Shown piece by piece: positions 55,209-64,000 of a DNA stretch of 64,000 nucleotides (positions within the stretch are counted from its first letter, which is position 1; each line of letters opens with the position of its first letter). Source of the stretch: Alicyclobacillus tolerans (GTDB taxonomy: Bacteria > Bacillota > Bacilli > Alicyclobacillales > Alicyclobacillaceae); NCBI RefSeq assembly GCF_900142255.1, contig NZ_FRAF01000013.1:1-64000 (forward strand), in the 5' to 3' direction. The notes beneath the pieces were generated by a model. The model was not told the origin of the DNA and did no database searches. It saw nothing but the letters and a program-made list of their open reading frames with translations. The position numbers and the translations under genes are program-made.

Positions 55209-56165
55209 ATGCAGTCAAAACTGGCAGAAAAACAAGCTGAAAAAGAACGTATCATGCGCGAACAAGCCATGTCCCGGCCAGAGTGGCTTAAAATTAAGCT
55301 CAATACGGGAGAAGAGTATCAAGAGCTGAAGCGACTGATGCGTTCCAAATCGTTGCACACAGTTTGTGAAGAAGCCCGTTGTCCCAATATTTATGAATGT
55401 TGGACGCATCGTACGGCTACCTTTATGATTCTCGGTGAGACTTGTACACGTGCTTGTCGATTTTGCGCTGTGCACAGCGGTAAACCGACAGAACTCGACT
55501 TACAAGAACCTGAACGGGTAGCTGAAGCTTGTGTGCAAATGGATTTGCAGCATGCCGTGGTAACATCAGTTGCTAGAGACGATTTAGCTGACGGTGGAGC
55601 TTCTATCTTTGCCGAAACGATTCGCGCCATCCGTAGACGTTTGCCCACATGCGGTGTGGAAGTATTGATTCCAGATTTTCTAGGGAATTGGGATGCGCTG
55701 GCTACCGTTTTAGACGCTTCGCCTGACATTCTCAACCACAATATAGAGACGGTTCGCAGATTATCAGATAAGGTACGCTCCAAGGCGAAATATGACAGAA
55801 CTTTGGAACTGTTGCAGCGTTCTAAAGAACTTCGTCCGGATATTCGAACCAAGTCAAGCATAATGGTAGGTCTTGGAGAGACAGTGGATGAAATTTTAGA
55901 AACGCTGGACGATTTACGTGCAGTTCAAGTTGATATTGTTACGATTGGCCAGTATTTGCAACCGACAAAAAAACACTTATTGGTGGAAAAATTCTATACT
56001 CCCACTGAATTTTTACGTTTGCGCGGCGAAGGTTTGGCACGCGGTTTTGCTCATGTGGAATCTGGGCCTATGGTGCGCAGTTCTTACCACGCTCATGAGC
56101 AGGTATTACGTGCGGATGGAATGCCTATTCAATCCCTCAAAGAATCAGCTTCCTCGCAACTTTAA
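55209..56165 (+). CDS. lipA: Lipoyl synthase
   Basis: Radical-SAM enzyme that adds sulfur to octanoyl-carrier protein. 318 residues. Auxiliary cluster cysteines C53/C58/C64 ([12 protein letters not shown]) and the SAM-cluster C79/C83/C86 (CTRACRFC). ATG 55209 follows GAGGGAG at 10 nt; GTG 55200 is adjacent to that site. It provides the cofactor for bkdB and gcvH and sits in an operon-like run with lipB and the methylmalonyl genes. Confidence 0.95.
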   Translation: MQSKLAEKQAEKERIMREQAMSRPEWLKIKLNTGEEYQELKRLMRSKSLHTVCEEARCPNIYECWTHRTATFMILGETCTRACRFCAVHSGKPTELDLQEPERVAEACVQMDLQHAVVTSVARDDLADGGASIFAETIRAIRRRLPTCGVEVLIPDFLGNWDALATVLDASPDILNHNIETVRRLSDKVRSKAKYDRTLELLQRSKELRPDIRTKSSIMVGLGETVDEILETLDDLRAVQVDIVTIGQYLQPTKKHLLVEKFYTPTEFLRLRGEGLARGFAHVESGPMVRSSYHAHEQVLRADGMPIQSLKESASSQL

Positions 56166-56183
56166 TTTGTAGGAGGGGTGAGG

Positions 56184-56891
56184 ATGAGTCAACCGACGAC
56201 AGTAAATTGGATTTCATTAGGACGTATGGATTATGATGAGGCGCTGGCAATTCAGATGAGTCAACGGGATGCGCTGCTTGCCATGGAAGGCGGCGCGCAG
56301 ACCGTTTTTACTGTGGAACATCCACCCACAATTACGATTGGTCGAAACGGATCGGCCGCAAATATTGTTGCTTCCGAAGCAGAACTACTGCGTCAAGGGT
56401 TTACGATCCGAGAAGTAGACCGGGGCGGTGATGTTACCTATCATGGTCCAGGCCAACTGGTGGTTTATCCTGTTTTGCACCTGGGTCCATTTGGTAACGA
56501 TGTGTCACTGTTTGTACGACGGTTAGAGGAAATGGTCATACAAGCCCTCGCTGAAGAAGGGATGACGGCAACACGACTGGAAGCCTATCCAGGTGTTTGG
56601 CTGGGAGATAAAAAAATCTGTGCTGTAGGCGCAAGAGTGAAGCGACGCGCCAATGGTGAGTTTGTCACTTCTCACGGCATCGCACTCAATGTGGCTACCA
56701 ATTTGGCTCACTTTCAAACCATCATCCCTTGTGGCATTCAGGATAAAGGAGTAACTTCAGTCGCTGAAGAATTGCAACAGGAAGCTTCTGTAGAAATATG
56801 GGAAGAAAAACTGCGCCGCCATTTTGAACAACAGTTTTCTGCACGAACAGAGACGGTTGATTGGTCTCGCGAAAGGGAGAGTCGGGCATGA
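56184..56891 (+). CDS. lipB: Octanoyltransferase LipB
   Basis: Transfers octanoyl from acyl carrier protein to lipoyl domains. 235 residues. [17 protein letters not shown] and the catalytic C183 in IPCGI are present, with the conserved Lys region [13 protein letters not shown] 56184 follows AGGAGGGG. The mcmA start overlaps its stop (ATGA). Confidence 0.94.
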   Translation: MSQPTTVNWISLGRMDYDEALAIQMSQRDALLAMEGGAQTVFTVEHPPTITIGRNGSAANIVASEAELLRQGFTIREVDRGGDVTYHGPGQLVVYPVLHLGPFGNDVSLFVRRLEEMVIQALAEEGMTATRLEAYPGVWLGDKKICAVGARVKRRANGEFVTSHGIALNVATNLAHFQTIIPCGIQDKGVTSVAEELQQEASVEIWEEKLRRHFEQQFSARTETVDWSRERESRA

Positions 56892-58546
56892 ACTTCCAAG
56901 AATCCAAAAACGCCTGGGAGAAAAAAGTAGAAACCGAGATAGGAAAGCGACCTGAGCGTCGCAAAGAATTCCATACTTCTTCCGATATCCCTGTGGAACG
57001 ACTGTACACTCCCAACAGTGAAGAATCTACCCCTGATGCTTATTTAGAGAAACTTGGCTTTCCGGGTGAATTTCCGTATACGCGCGGAATCCAGCCAACG
57101 ATGTACCGTGGAAAATTTTGGACAATGCGCCAATATGCAGGGTTTGGTTCTGCTGAAGAAACTAACCTGCGGTTTCGTTATTTGCTGGAACAAGGGCAGA
57201 CAGGATTAAGCACCGCTTTCGATTTGCCTACACAAATTGGTTATGATGCTGACGATCCGTTTGCGCGCGGTGAAGTGGGTAAAGTAGGAGTCTCGATTTC
57301 CTCGCTGCTCGATATGCAGACCCTGTTTGCCGAAATTCCGTTGGATGCAGTGAGTACATCCATGACCATTAATGCTCCTGCTTCAGTGCTGTTGGCCATG
57401 TATCTTGTGGTTGCTGAACAGCAAGGCGTTGCGTGGAATAAAGTGTCAGGGACCATTCAGAATGATATTTTAAAAGAGTATGTGGCGCGGGGCACCTATA
57501 TTTTTCCTCCCAAGCCATCTATGCGTCTAATTACCGATATTTTTTCTTTCTGTTCCAAGGAAGTGCCAAACTGGAATACCATTTCTATCTCTGGCTATCA
57601 TATTCGAGAAGCCGGATCGACAGCTGTTCAAGAAATTGCTTTTACATTGGCGAACGCGATTGCTTACGTTGAGGCAGCCTTGGCTGCTGGTTTGCATATT
57701 GACGAATTTGCTCCTCGTCTTTCATTTTTCTTTAATGCACACAATAATTTTTTTGAAGAAATTGCGAAATTCAGAGCTGCACGGCGCATGTGGGCTCATA
57801 TTATGAGGGATCGTTTTTCTGCTAAGAACTCTAAATCTATGCAATTACGTTTTCATACCCAGACAGGTGGAAGTACGCTAACTGCTCAACAGCCGGATAA
57901 CAATATTGTTCGGGTTACCGTGCAAGCGCTTGCCGCAGTACTTGGGGGAACACAGAGTTTGCACACCAACAGCCGCGACGAAGCATTGGCGTTGCCGACG
58001 GAAGAATCAGCTCGTATAGCTCTTCGTACTCAGCAAATTCTTGCCTATGAAAGCCATGTGGGAGACACGGTTGATCCGCTCGGTGGGAGCTACTACATAG
58101 AAGAACTGACGGATGAGTTAGAGAGAAGGGCTACACAATATTTGGATTATATTGAGCAGATGGGTGGAGCAGTTTCTGCCATTGAGCAGGGATATATGCA
58201 AAAAGAGATTCATCACGCCGCTTATTTGACGCAGCGGGAGATTGAACAGGGAGAACAAGTGGTGGTTGGTGTCAATCGATTTACTGTGGAAAACGAATCC
58301 ACTCCTGAACTGTTGCGTGTGGACTCCAAACTGGGTGCCATACAGGCTGAGCGTCTGGCCAAATTGCGCCAAGAAAGAGCTCAAGAACCTTGGGCGAAGG
58401 CGCTGGCGGATTTACGTAGCGGAGCTGAAGGGGATGCCAATTTAATGCCGCTTATTCTTCAGGCTGTACGCTCATATGCAACGATTGGTGAAATTTGCAA
58501 CACTTTACGAGATGTTTTTGGAGAGTATCGTCCCCCTATTTATTGA
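56888..58546 (+). CDS. Methylmalonyl-CoA mutase, substrate-binding (large) subunit
   Basis: 552 residues, catalytic TIM barrel without its own B12 domain. [23 protein letters not shown] and a [20 protein letters not shown] block. The Tyr in RQYAGF and the Arg in VARG match the Tyr/Arg pair of methylmalonyl-CoA mutase rather than the Phe/Gln of isobutyryl-CoA mutase, so it should make succinyl-CoA. Overlaps lipB. The cobalamin domain is the next gene. Confidence 0.92.
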   Translation: MNFQESKNAWEKKVETEIGKRPERRKEFHTSSDIPVERLYTPNSEESTPDAYLEKLGFPGEFPYTRGIQPTMYRGKFWTMRQYAGFGSAEETNLRFRYLLEQGQTGLSTAFDLPTQIGYDADDPFARGEVGKVGVSISSLLDMQTLFAEIPLDAVSTSMTINAPASVLLAMYLVVAEQQGVAWNKVSGTIQNDILKEYVARGTYIFPPKPSMRLITDIFSFCSKEVPNWNTISISGYHIREAGSTAVQEIAFTLANAIAYVEAALAAGLHIDEFAPRLSFFFNAHNNFFEEIAKFRAARRMWAHIMRDRFSAKNSKSMQLRFHTQTGGSTLTAQQPDNNIVRVTVQALAAVLGGTQSLHTNSRDEALALPTEESARIALRTQQILAYESHVGDTVDPLGGSYYIEELTDELERRATQYLDYIEQMGGAVSAIEQGYMQKEIHHAAYLTQREIEQGEQVVVGVNRFTVENESTPELLRVDSKLGAIQAERLAKLRQERAQEPWAKALADLRSGAEGDANLMPLILQAVRSYATIGEICNTLRDVFGEYRPPIY

Positions 58547-58576
58547 TTCTGAAGAGAAAATGGAGGCGAGAACAGC

Positions 58577-59419
58577 TTGGATGGTTTGGAACGACCGATT
58601 CGTGTTTTAATTGCCAAGCCCGGTCTGGATGGGCATGATCGCGGTGCGTTGGTGGTAGCTCAAGGGCTGAGAGATGAGGGAATGGAAGTTATCTACACAG
58701 GCTTGCGGCAAACTCCAGAAGCCATTGCTGCTGCAGCCGTACAGGAAGATGTGGCTTGTGTGGGACTTTCTTCGTTGTCTGGAGCCCATTTGGAACTGTT
58801 TCCAGAAGTGGTTCAAGCGCTTCGTGCACGTGGAGCAGACGATATTCTGGTGATTGGCGGCGGAATCATTCCTGATGAGGATATCAATGCTCTAAAAAAT
58901 GCTGGCATTGCTGAAATTTTCACTCCGGGTTCCAGCATCAAACAAATGGCGGATTATATTCGTCAACATGCGCGAACCGCTCAGTTGCCAGCTTTAGCTT
59001 CTTTTGTTGAAGGACTCGATCATATAGGTATTGCCGTCAATTCGCTGACTATAGCTCAGAAGTTGTATAAAGATCAGCTTGGAGCCAAAGAAATTCATCA
59101 TGAGGAAGTTGTGGAACAGGGAGTGCGGGTCAGTATTCTTCGTATGGGCCAGACCGAGATCGAACTGCTTGAACCCTTACATGAAGAGAGTCCTGTAGCA
59201 CGCTTTCTGGCCAAACGCGGTTCTGGGGTTCACCATCTTGCCTATCGAGTAAAGGATATTCATGCTGCTTTGCAAGCGGCGAAAACGGCAGGTTTTCGTT
59301 TGATTGATGACCAACCTCGTCGTGGTGCGCATGGCAAGTGGGTAGCCTTTTTGCATCCGTCCTCTATGCAAGGTGTTCTCACAGAACTATGTCAGCCAAG
59401 GGAGGATAGGCAGTCATGA
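58577..59419 (+). CDS. Fusion of methylmalonyl-CoA mutase B12 domain and methylmalonyl-CoA epimerase
   Basis: 280 residues. Residues 1-135 are a cobalamin-binding small subunit with the D18-G-H20-D-R-G23 signature (His20 would be the lower cobalt ligand). Residues about 146-278 are a VOC-fold epimerase with GLDHIGIAV (H149 metal ligand), [12 protein letters not shown] and LTELCQ ends. The linker is short. The epimerase converts (S)- to (R)-methylmalonyl-CoA, the substrate of the mutase. TTG 58577 follows GGAGGCG. Overlaps the carboxylase gene by 4 bp. Confidence 0.88.
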   Translation: MDGLERPIRVLIAKPGLDGHDRGALVVAQGLRDEGMEVIYTGLRQTPEAIAAAAVQEDVACVGLSSLSGAHLELFPEVVQALRARGADDILVIGGGIIPDEDINALKNAGIAEIFTPGSSIKQMADYIRQHARTAQLPALASFVEGLDHIGIAVNSLTIAQKLYKDQLGAKEIHHEEVVEQGVRVSILRMGQTEIELLEPLHEESPVARFLAKRGSGVHHLAYRVKDIHAALQAAKTAGFRLIDDQPRRGAHGKWVAFLHPSSMQGVLTELCQPREDRQS

Positions 59420-60960
59420 TGGAACGAAGATTGAGTGAATTGACCGATCGTCGCCGCAAACTGGAGCTCGGCGGGGGCGATCAGCGCATCTTGCAACAAC
59501 ATGAAAAAGGAAAGTACACCGCTCGTGAACGAATAGAATTATTGTTGGATAAAGGTTCCTTTCGCGAGATTTATCTGTTTGCCCATACGCGTTCGTCCTA
59601 TTTAGGTATGGATAATATTGAAGCTCCAGGGGAAGGTGTTGTGACTGGGTATGGAACGATAGACGGACGTACAGTCTATGTGTTTGCCCAAGATTTCACT
59701 GTCTTTGGCGGAGCCCTTGGTGAAGTGCATGCTAAAAAAATTGCGAATCTCATGGATTTAGCTGCTCAAAATGGAGCTCCTATGATAGGGTTAAACGATT
59801 CAGGAGGGGCACGCATACAAGAAGGCGTGGTTTCACTGGACGGGTATGGTCATGTGTTCTATCGAAATGCCTGTTATTCTGGTGTTATTCCACAAATTTC
59901 CGTAATTATGGGGCCTTGTGCTGGAGGTGCTGTCTATTCCCCGGCCATTACCGATTTTATTTTTATGGTCGAAGGGACAAGTCAGATGTTTATTACGGGA
60001 CCTAAAGTCATTCAGACTGTGACCGGAGAACAGATTTCTGCTGAAGAACTTGGTGGAGCCAAAGCCCAGGAAGCTTACAGTGGTGTCGCTCACTTTTCTT
60101 GTCCGACTGAAGAAGAAACGCTTTCGCAAGTGCGTAAGTTGCTGAGTTTTTTGCCTGCTTCTTATCGAGAGAAGCCTCCTCGGAAACCTTTTCATGGAAG
60201 CTTGGAGATGGATGACTCCATTCTGGAGATTGTTCCTACCGAGGGTATGAAAGTATATGATGTCAAAGATGTGATTGAACGTTTAGTGGATGACGGAGAT
60301 TTTTTTGAAGTGCAAAAATTGTTTGCCAAAAATGCAGTGATTGGTTTTGGGCGGATTGGCGGCAGTGTAGTAGGAATCATTGCGAATCAGCCTAAACATA
60401 TGGCAGGCGGTTTAGATATTGATTCATCAGATAAGATTTCTCGTTTTATACGATTTTGTGATGCCTTTCAAATTCCCCTTATTACACTTGAAGATGTAAC
60501 AGGCTACATTCCAGGTGTCAAACAGGAGCATGGTGGAATTATTCGGCACGGCGCGAAAATTCTATACGCCTATTCTGAGGCAACTGTTCCCAAAATTACA
60601 ATTATTCTGCGTAAAGCATATGGCGGTGCGTATGTTGCTATGAACAGTAAAGCTATTGGGGCCGATCTCGTTTATGCTTGGCCAGCCTCTGAAATTGCTG
60701 TCATGGGTCCAGAAGGTGCTGCCAACATTATCTATGCTAAAGAAATTGCTGCCTCAGACAATCCGGCAGAGACAAAGGCACGACGTATTCAAGAATATCG
60801 CGATCACGTTGCAAATCCTTATGTGGCGGCTGGTGCAGGTATGGTTGATGATGTTATAGATCCACGCGACACCCGTCGATTGCTTTATGAGGCGCTTGTT
60901 CTTTTGGAAAATAAACAAGTACAACGTCCTTTGCGCAAACATGGCAACATACCGCTTTAA
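59416..60960 (+). CDS. Propionyl-CoA carboxylase beta / methylmalonyl-CoA carboxyltransferase-type subunit
   Basis: 514 residues of the acyl-CoA carboxylase beta (MmdA/PccB) family. [57 protein letters not shown] and [11 protein letters not shown]. No biotin carrier or biotin carboxylase gene follows, so AccB/AccC or another pair must serve it, or it works as a transcarboxylase. ATG 59416 (or 59419) lies at the end of the previous gene. Completes the propionyl-CoA to succinyl-CoA route. Confidence 0.9.
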   Translation: MMERRLSELTDRRRKLELGGGDQRILQQHEKGKYTARERIELLLDKGSFREIYLFAHTRSSYLGMDNIEAPGEGVVTGYGTIDGRTVYVFAQDFTVFGGALGEVHAKKIANLMDLAAQNGAPMIGLNDSGGARIQEGVVSLDGYGHVFYRNACYSGVIPQISVIMGPCAGGAVYSPAITDFIFMVEGTSQMFITGPKVIQTVTGEQISAEELGGAKAQEAYSGVAHFSCPTEEETLSQVRKLLSFLPASYREKPPRKPFHGSLEMDDSILEIVPTEGMKVYDVKDVIERLVDDGDFFEVQKLFAKNAVIGFGRIGGSVVGIIANQPKHMAGGLDIDSSDKISRFIRFCDAFQIPLITLEDVTGYIPGVKQEHGGIIRHGAKILYAYSEATVPKITIILRKAYGGAYVAMNSKAIGADLVYAWPASEIAVMGPEGAANIIYAKEIAASDNPAETKARRIQEYRDHVANPYVAAGAGMVDDVIDPRDTRRLLYEALVLLENKQVQRPLRKHGNIPL

Positions 60961-60989
60961 GCTCATACGTACAATAGGAGGCGTTGTCT

Positions 60990-62111
60990 ATGTCGACTCA
61001 TACACATAAAGATGCTGTTTTGCATACATTTTTAGATCTTGTGCAGATTGCTAGTCATTCACTTCAAGAACAAGGAGTATTTGCATATTGCAAAGAGAGA
61101 CTGGAAAAAATGGGATTATCCGTTCGAGAAGATAGTGCGGGTGAAAAATTAGGGGGGCAATGTGGTAATCTCATTGCCACTTTGCCTGCCAACGATTCTA
61201 CTCGACCTAAAATTTTATTGATGGCGCATATGGATACGGTACAACCAGGGCAGAACGTGAAACCTGTCGTTCGTGATGAGGTTATATACAGTGACGGATC
61301 TACCGTGCTTGGAGCGGATGATAAAGCGGGCATCACCGCTATCTTGACAGCGCTTGAGCGGATTATACAAGAGAATTTACCGCATGGCCAGATTCAGGTG
61401 TTATTGACCATTGCTGAAGAAATAGGACTGCAAGGTGCTAAAAACCTGGACTTTTCTCTGATTGACGCTGATTGGGGTCTTTCTCTTGACACAGGAGGAG
61501 CACTAGGAACGCTGCCTGTAGCTGGTTCTGCACAAGCTAAATTTGAAGCCCAGTTTATAGGCCGCAGCGCTCATGCAGGAGTAGCTCCAGAACGGGGAAT
61601 ATCAGCCATTCAGGTAGCTGCAAAAGCAGTGGCGAATATGCCTCATGGGCGTATTGATGATGAAACAACAGCCAATATCGGTTCTTTTGAAGGCATTAGT
61701 CCGACGAATGTTGTCGCGGAGAGAGCCAGATTATTGGGTGAAGTTCGAAGTCGAAACAAGGAAAAATTACAGCGTATGCTCCAGCAGATTGAGGAAATTT
61801 TTGATACCGTTGCTAAAGAGCATGGGGCCAAGTTGGAATTTGAACAGCGTCTGATGTATGAAGGATTTCGTTATCCTCCAGAACATCCTGCTCGCCAGAG
61901 AGTGGAGCGTGCTCTACGTCTGGCCGGATTTGAACCCAATCCAGTAGAGGTTGGCGGAGGCAGTGATGCAAACATTCTTTCCATGCATAAGTTGCCCGTG
62001 CTAAACATTGGTATTGGCTATGAAGATATTCATACAACTCAGGAACATATTCAATTATCCGATATCATGTCAGCTTCCGAAGTGGCCGTTGTTTTTTGCA
62101 CAATGGAGTAA
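60990..62111 (+). CDS. M20 family metallopeptidase (PepT-like)
   Basis: 373 residues. The zinc motif LLMAHMDTVQPG, GADDKAGI, the catalytic EEIGLQGAK and SAHAGVAPERG are present, with a dimerisation domain in the middle. Closest to PepT-like di/tripeptidases of Firmicutes. ATG 60990 follows ATAGGAGGCG; TTG 60984 is upstream of the optimum spacing. Confidence 0.9.
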   Translation: MSTHTHKDAVLHTFLDLVQIASHSLQEQGVFAYCKERLEKMGLSVREDSAGEKLGGQCGNLIATLPANDSTRPKILLMAHMDTVQPGQNVKPVVRDEVIYSDGSTVLGADDKAGITAILTALERIIQENLPHGQIQVLLTIAEEIGLQGAKNLDFSLIDADWGLSLDTGGALGTLPVAGSAQAKFEAQFIGRSAHAGVAPERGISAIQVAAKAVANMPHGRIDDETTANIGSFEGISPTNVVAERARLLGEVRSRNKEKLQRMLQQIEEIFDTVAKEHGAKLEFEQRLMYEGFRYPPEHPARQRVERALRLAGFEPNPVEVGGGSDANILSMHKLPVLNIGIGYEDIHTTQEHIQLSDIMSASEVAVVFCTME

Positions 62112-62144
62112 ACTGATTCAGGTTAATTGGAGGGAGAACCATCG

Positions 62145-62726
62145 TTGGATGACTGGACAGACTCTCCGCAACATCAGGATAGCAGTTTGGTGGAGACAAC
62201 GGTTGATGAAACTACCCTTTATAGCGGGCGTATTCTTCAACTACAAAAACGCAAAGTACGCTTGGCCAATGGACGGGAAGCGTCTCGGGAAGTTGTTATA
62301 CATCCAGGTGCAGTAGCAATTGTTGCCGAACCAGAAACTAATTATCTTATTTTGGTTCGACAATTTCGCAACGCTCCTCATGAATTGCTTTGGGAACTGC
62401 CAGCAGGGAAATTGGATGCTGGAGAAGAGCCTTCTATAGCAGCTTGTCGAGAATTACGCGAAGAAACGGGATACACAGCAAAATCGATTGAATTATGGCA
62501 TTCTTTTTACACATCTCCCGGCTTTGCGAATGAGAAAATATGGTTATATTTTTCTCGTGATTTAGTCAAGTCTCAACAACAACTGGACGAAGATGAATTG
62601 CTCCATATGCATTTCTTTTCTCGTGATGAAGTTGCTGAAATGTTAAAAACAGGCGCACTAACGGACGCTAAAACGCTCATTGGAGTTTATCGATGGTTGA
62701 TGCAAGGTTCTAGTAAAAAGTCATAG
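62145..62726 (+). CDS. nudF: NUDIX hydrolase (ADP-ribose pyrophosphatase)
   Basis: 193 residues. Nudix box G-K-L-D-A-G-E-E-P ... C-R-E-L-R-E-E-T-G-Y with the ADP-ribose hallmark LLWELPAGKL. An N-terminal 60-residue extension is usual for this group. TTG 62145 follows GGAGGGA. As in B. subtilis it precedes spoIIM. Confidence 0.9.
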   Translation: MDDWTDSPQHQDSSLVETTVDETTLYSGRILQLQKRKVRLANGREASREVVIHPGAVAIVAEPETNYLILVRQFRNAPHELLWELPAGKLDAGEEPSIAACRELREETGYTAKSIELWHSFYTSPGFANEKIWLYFSRDLVKSQQQLDEDELLHMHFFSRDEVAEMLKTGALTDAKTLIGVYRWLMQGSSKKS

Positions 62727-62808
62727 AGTCGCCTTTATCCACATAGAGTGAAGCAGGACATAACTTTGCTCACTGCTTCTCTCTAGCGTGGAATGGGGGC
62801 AATTCGAG

Positions 62809-63468
62809 ATGAACGGGAATCTTCTTTTACGAAGAAAAGGAAGAGTTGATTGGCTCCAAGAAAGCATTCAACTTTTGCAAAAATTACAGAGAAAGCATGG
62901 CTCTGCCTTATTATTTCTACTGGCCATTGCTGTAACGGGTCTATTCTTTGGCGGTGTGGTTGCAGGACAAATTCCGCATCCTGAGCAAATGATTCTTGAC
63001 AATCGGCTACAAAATCTCATTTCAGATGTCACAAATCATCAGTTGGCGAGCAGCAAGGAACTGTTATGGCAACGTTTAAGTGCGGATGGACGTCTGTTGG
63101 CGTTACTCTGGTTGCTTGGATTATCCATCATTGGTATACCTATTATTATTCTTTTACTTTTTCTGCGTGCTTTCTCAACGGGTTTCGCCATTGGTTACAC
63201 TATACTTCATTTTGGTGTCAAAGGGCTATGGATTGCCATGTTAGGCATTTTTTTGCACGAATTTCTCGCATATTCCACTTTACTGGCTGCTGCTTTAACA
63301 GCGATTCGTTTTTCCAAGACAATTCTCATTCAGAAAATCCAGTTGAGCGACTTAATTGTCCGTGCTCTGCGATTTACGGGATACTTTATTGTATATCTGG
63401 GTGGTTTGGCCATTGCTGATTGGGTACAAGCCAGTGTGGTGCCTCATTTACTGGCAAGCCTGTTTTGA
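62809..63468 (+). CDS. spoIIM: Stage II sporulation protein M
   Basis: 219 residues with five membrane helices; LLALLWLLGLSIIGIPIIILLL and FLHEFLAYSTLL are recognisable. SpoIIM, with SpoIID and SpoIIP, drives septal peptidoglycan remodelling during engulfment. ATG 62809 follows TGGGGGC; the in-frame GTG 62788 is earlier. It is followed by the RNHCP and yqzK genes. Confidence 0.9.
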   Translation: MNGNLLLRRKGRVDWLQESIQLLQKLQRKHGSALLFLLAIAVTGLFFGGVVAGQIPHPEQMILDNRLQNLISDVTNHQLASSKELLWQRLSADGRLLALLWLLGLSIIGIPIIILLLFLRAFSTGFAIGYTILHFGVKGLWIAMLGIFLHEFLAYSTLLAAALTAIRFSKTILIQKIQLSDLIVRALRFTGYFIVYLGGLAIADWVQASVVPHLLASLF

Positions 63469-63483
63469 ACAGGAGGGATTTTC

Positions 63484-63819
63484 ATGCAACACGCTCGCTT
63501 TACGCATCGAAACGAAGGCTTTATCTGCGCCCATTGTGGGGTCGATGTACCACCTTCCACCTCAACTTGTCGAAACCATTGTCCAAATTGCCTTTATTCT
63601 GTACATCTTGACAATTTTCCCGGCGATCGCGCTGCAAACTGTGGAGGCTTGATGGAGCCTATCGAGATCATCCAACATTCCAAAAAAGGATGGCAAGTGG
63701 TTCATCGTTGTCAACGTTGTGGACATGAAAGTCGAAACACGCTCCATTTTGACGATCCGTTGGCTGCTGATTCATTTAATCGAGCACTGGAGTTGATGAG
63801 AAAGGGGCCATCCATATGA
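63484..63819 (+). CDS. RNHCP domain protein
   Basis: 111 residues. It has the signature R-N-H-C-P-N-C (residues about 29-35), two CxxC-type zinc pairs (CAHC and CQRC), and HRCQRCGHESRN. A small zinc-ribbon-like family with unknown function. ATG 63484 follows CAGGAGGG. Its stop overlaps the next start (ATGA). Confidence 0.85.
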   Translation: MQHARFTHRNEGFICAHCGVDVPPSTSTCRNHCPNCLYSVHLDNFPGDRAANCGGLMEPIEIIQHSKKGWQVVHRCQRCGHESRNTLHFDDPLAADSFNRALELMRKGPSI

Positions 63820-64000
63820 TCCAACGTCTGTCGTCACTTTGGAGTTTTTTACGAATTTGTTTGTTCTTTTTTTCAATGGCGTTGCTTTTTCATTGGATGG
63901 TCTCCATATCTATAGCATGGCGGCATTCTTACCAACTTCCCACGCCTCTTCATCCTCCTTATATTGCTGTGTGGACGCGTACGGACGTACCTACATTCGA
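63816..64000 (+). CDS. YqzK-like (DUF4227) membrane protein, partial at window end
   Basis: ATG 63816 overlaps the RNHCP stop as ATGA. The first 61 codons in the window encode M-I-Q-R-L-S-S-L-W-S-F then a hydrophobic helix (about 11-32) and a polar segment. In B. subtilis yqzK (DUF4227) lies directly after spoIIM and before xerD, so the call is from synteny and topology. The C-terminus is outside the window. Confidence 0.6.
   Translation, partial: MIQRLSSLWSFLRICLFFFSMALLFHWMVSISIAWRHSYQLPTPLHPPYIAVWTRTDVPTF

Noticed and set aside
56888-58546. Isobutyryl-CoA or hydroxyisobutyryl-CoA mutase
   Set aside because: The RQYAGF Tyr and VARG Arg match methylmalonyl-CoA mutase specificity.

Overview
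The window is a chromosomal stretch of a low-to-moderate G+C, endospore-forming Firmicute. It carries the complete spoIIIA operon, spoIVB, spo0A, spoIIM and YqhG/YqzK-type genes. Gene order (gcv - aroQ - efp - spoIIIAA-AH - accBC - Asp23/AmaP - nusB - folD - xseAB - ispA - dxs - tlyA - recN - spoIVB - spo0A - bkd - nudF - spoIIM - yqzK) follows the Bacillus subtilis yqh/yqi/yqk region. An OLE RNA locus, many TTG/GTG starts and a methylmalonyl-CoA pathway fit an Alicyclobacillaceae-like or other extremophilic Bacilli lineage; the genus-level guess is inference only.

Layout. 1-2.4 kb: 23-bp repeats that look like an IS21-type terminus, abutting a beheaded comGF, then comGG, aroK and a DnaI-like ATPase. 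2.4-9.1 kb: yqhG-yqhH (minus strand), divergent from the glycine cleavage operon gcvT-gcvPA-gcvPB. 9.2-11.2 kb: phosphatase, aroQ, efp and a previously unlisted 34-codon membrane peptide. 11.3-16.5 kb: spoIIIAA-AH. 16.6-25.7 kb: accB, accC, Asp23/AmaP/DUF2273, nusB, a TsaD paralogue, a ferredoxin-NADP reductase, folD, xseA, xseB and ispA. 25.86-27.1 kb: an OLE (ornate, large, extremophilic) RNA of about 610 nt followed by oapA, sitting between the two isoprenoid genes ispA and dxs. 27.1-35.2 kb: dxs, tlyA, a degenerate-nuclease-like membrane protein, nadK, recN, spoIVB and spo0A. 35.3-46.7 kb: accessory and cell-envelope genes, including a c-di-AMP (ydaO) riboswitch in front of a LysM/SleB-type hydrolase, an NlpC/P60 enzyme, a GH18 protein, a MoaD-MoaE fusion and moaC. 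46.8-61 kb: a branched-chain amino-acid catabolic island. It has a BkdR-type activator whose GAFTGA motif is destroyed, leucine dehydrogenase, BCKDH E3/E1a/E1b/E2, lipA, lipB, methylmalonyl-CoA mutase, a B12-domain/epimerase fusion and a propionyl-CoA carboxylase-type subunit. 61-64 kb: M20 peptidase, NUDIX hydrolase, spoIIM, an RNHCP protein and the start of yqzK, which runs off the window.

How the genes fit together. The bkd-lip-mcm island can deaminate Leu/Ile/Val, oxidise the keto acids with a lipoylated dehydrogenase and send propionyl-CoA to succinyl-CoA. The gcv operon is another consumer of lipoate. spoIIIA, spoIVB, spo0A and spoIIM are core sporulation functions. The most striking item is the OLE RNA-oapA locus. 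The other main points are the GAFTGA-less activator, two uncommon fusions (MoaD-MoaE, B12 domain-epimerase), several unlisted small proteins, and a symmetric 20-bp operator-like palindrome in the spoIIIAA leader.
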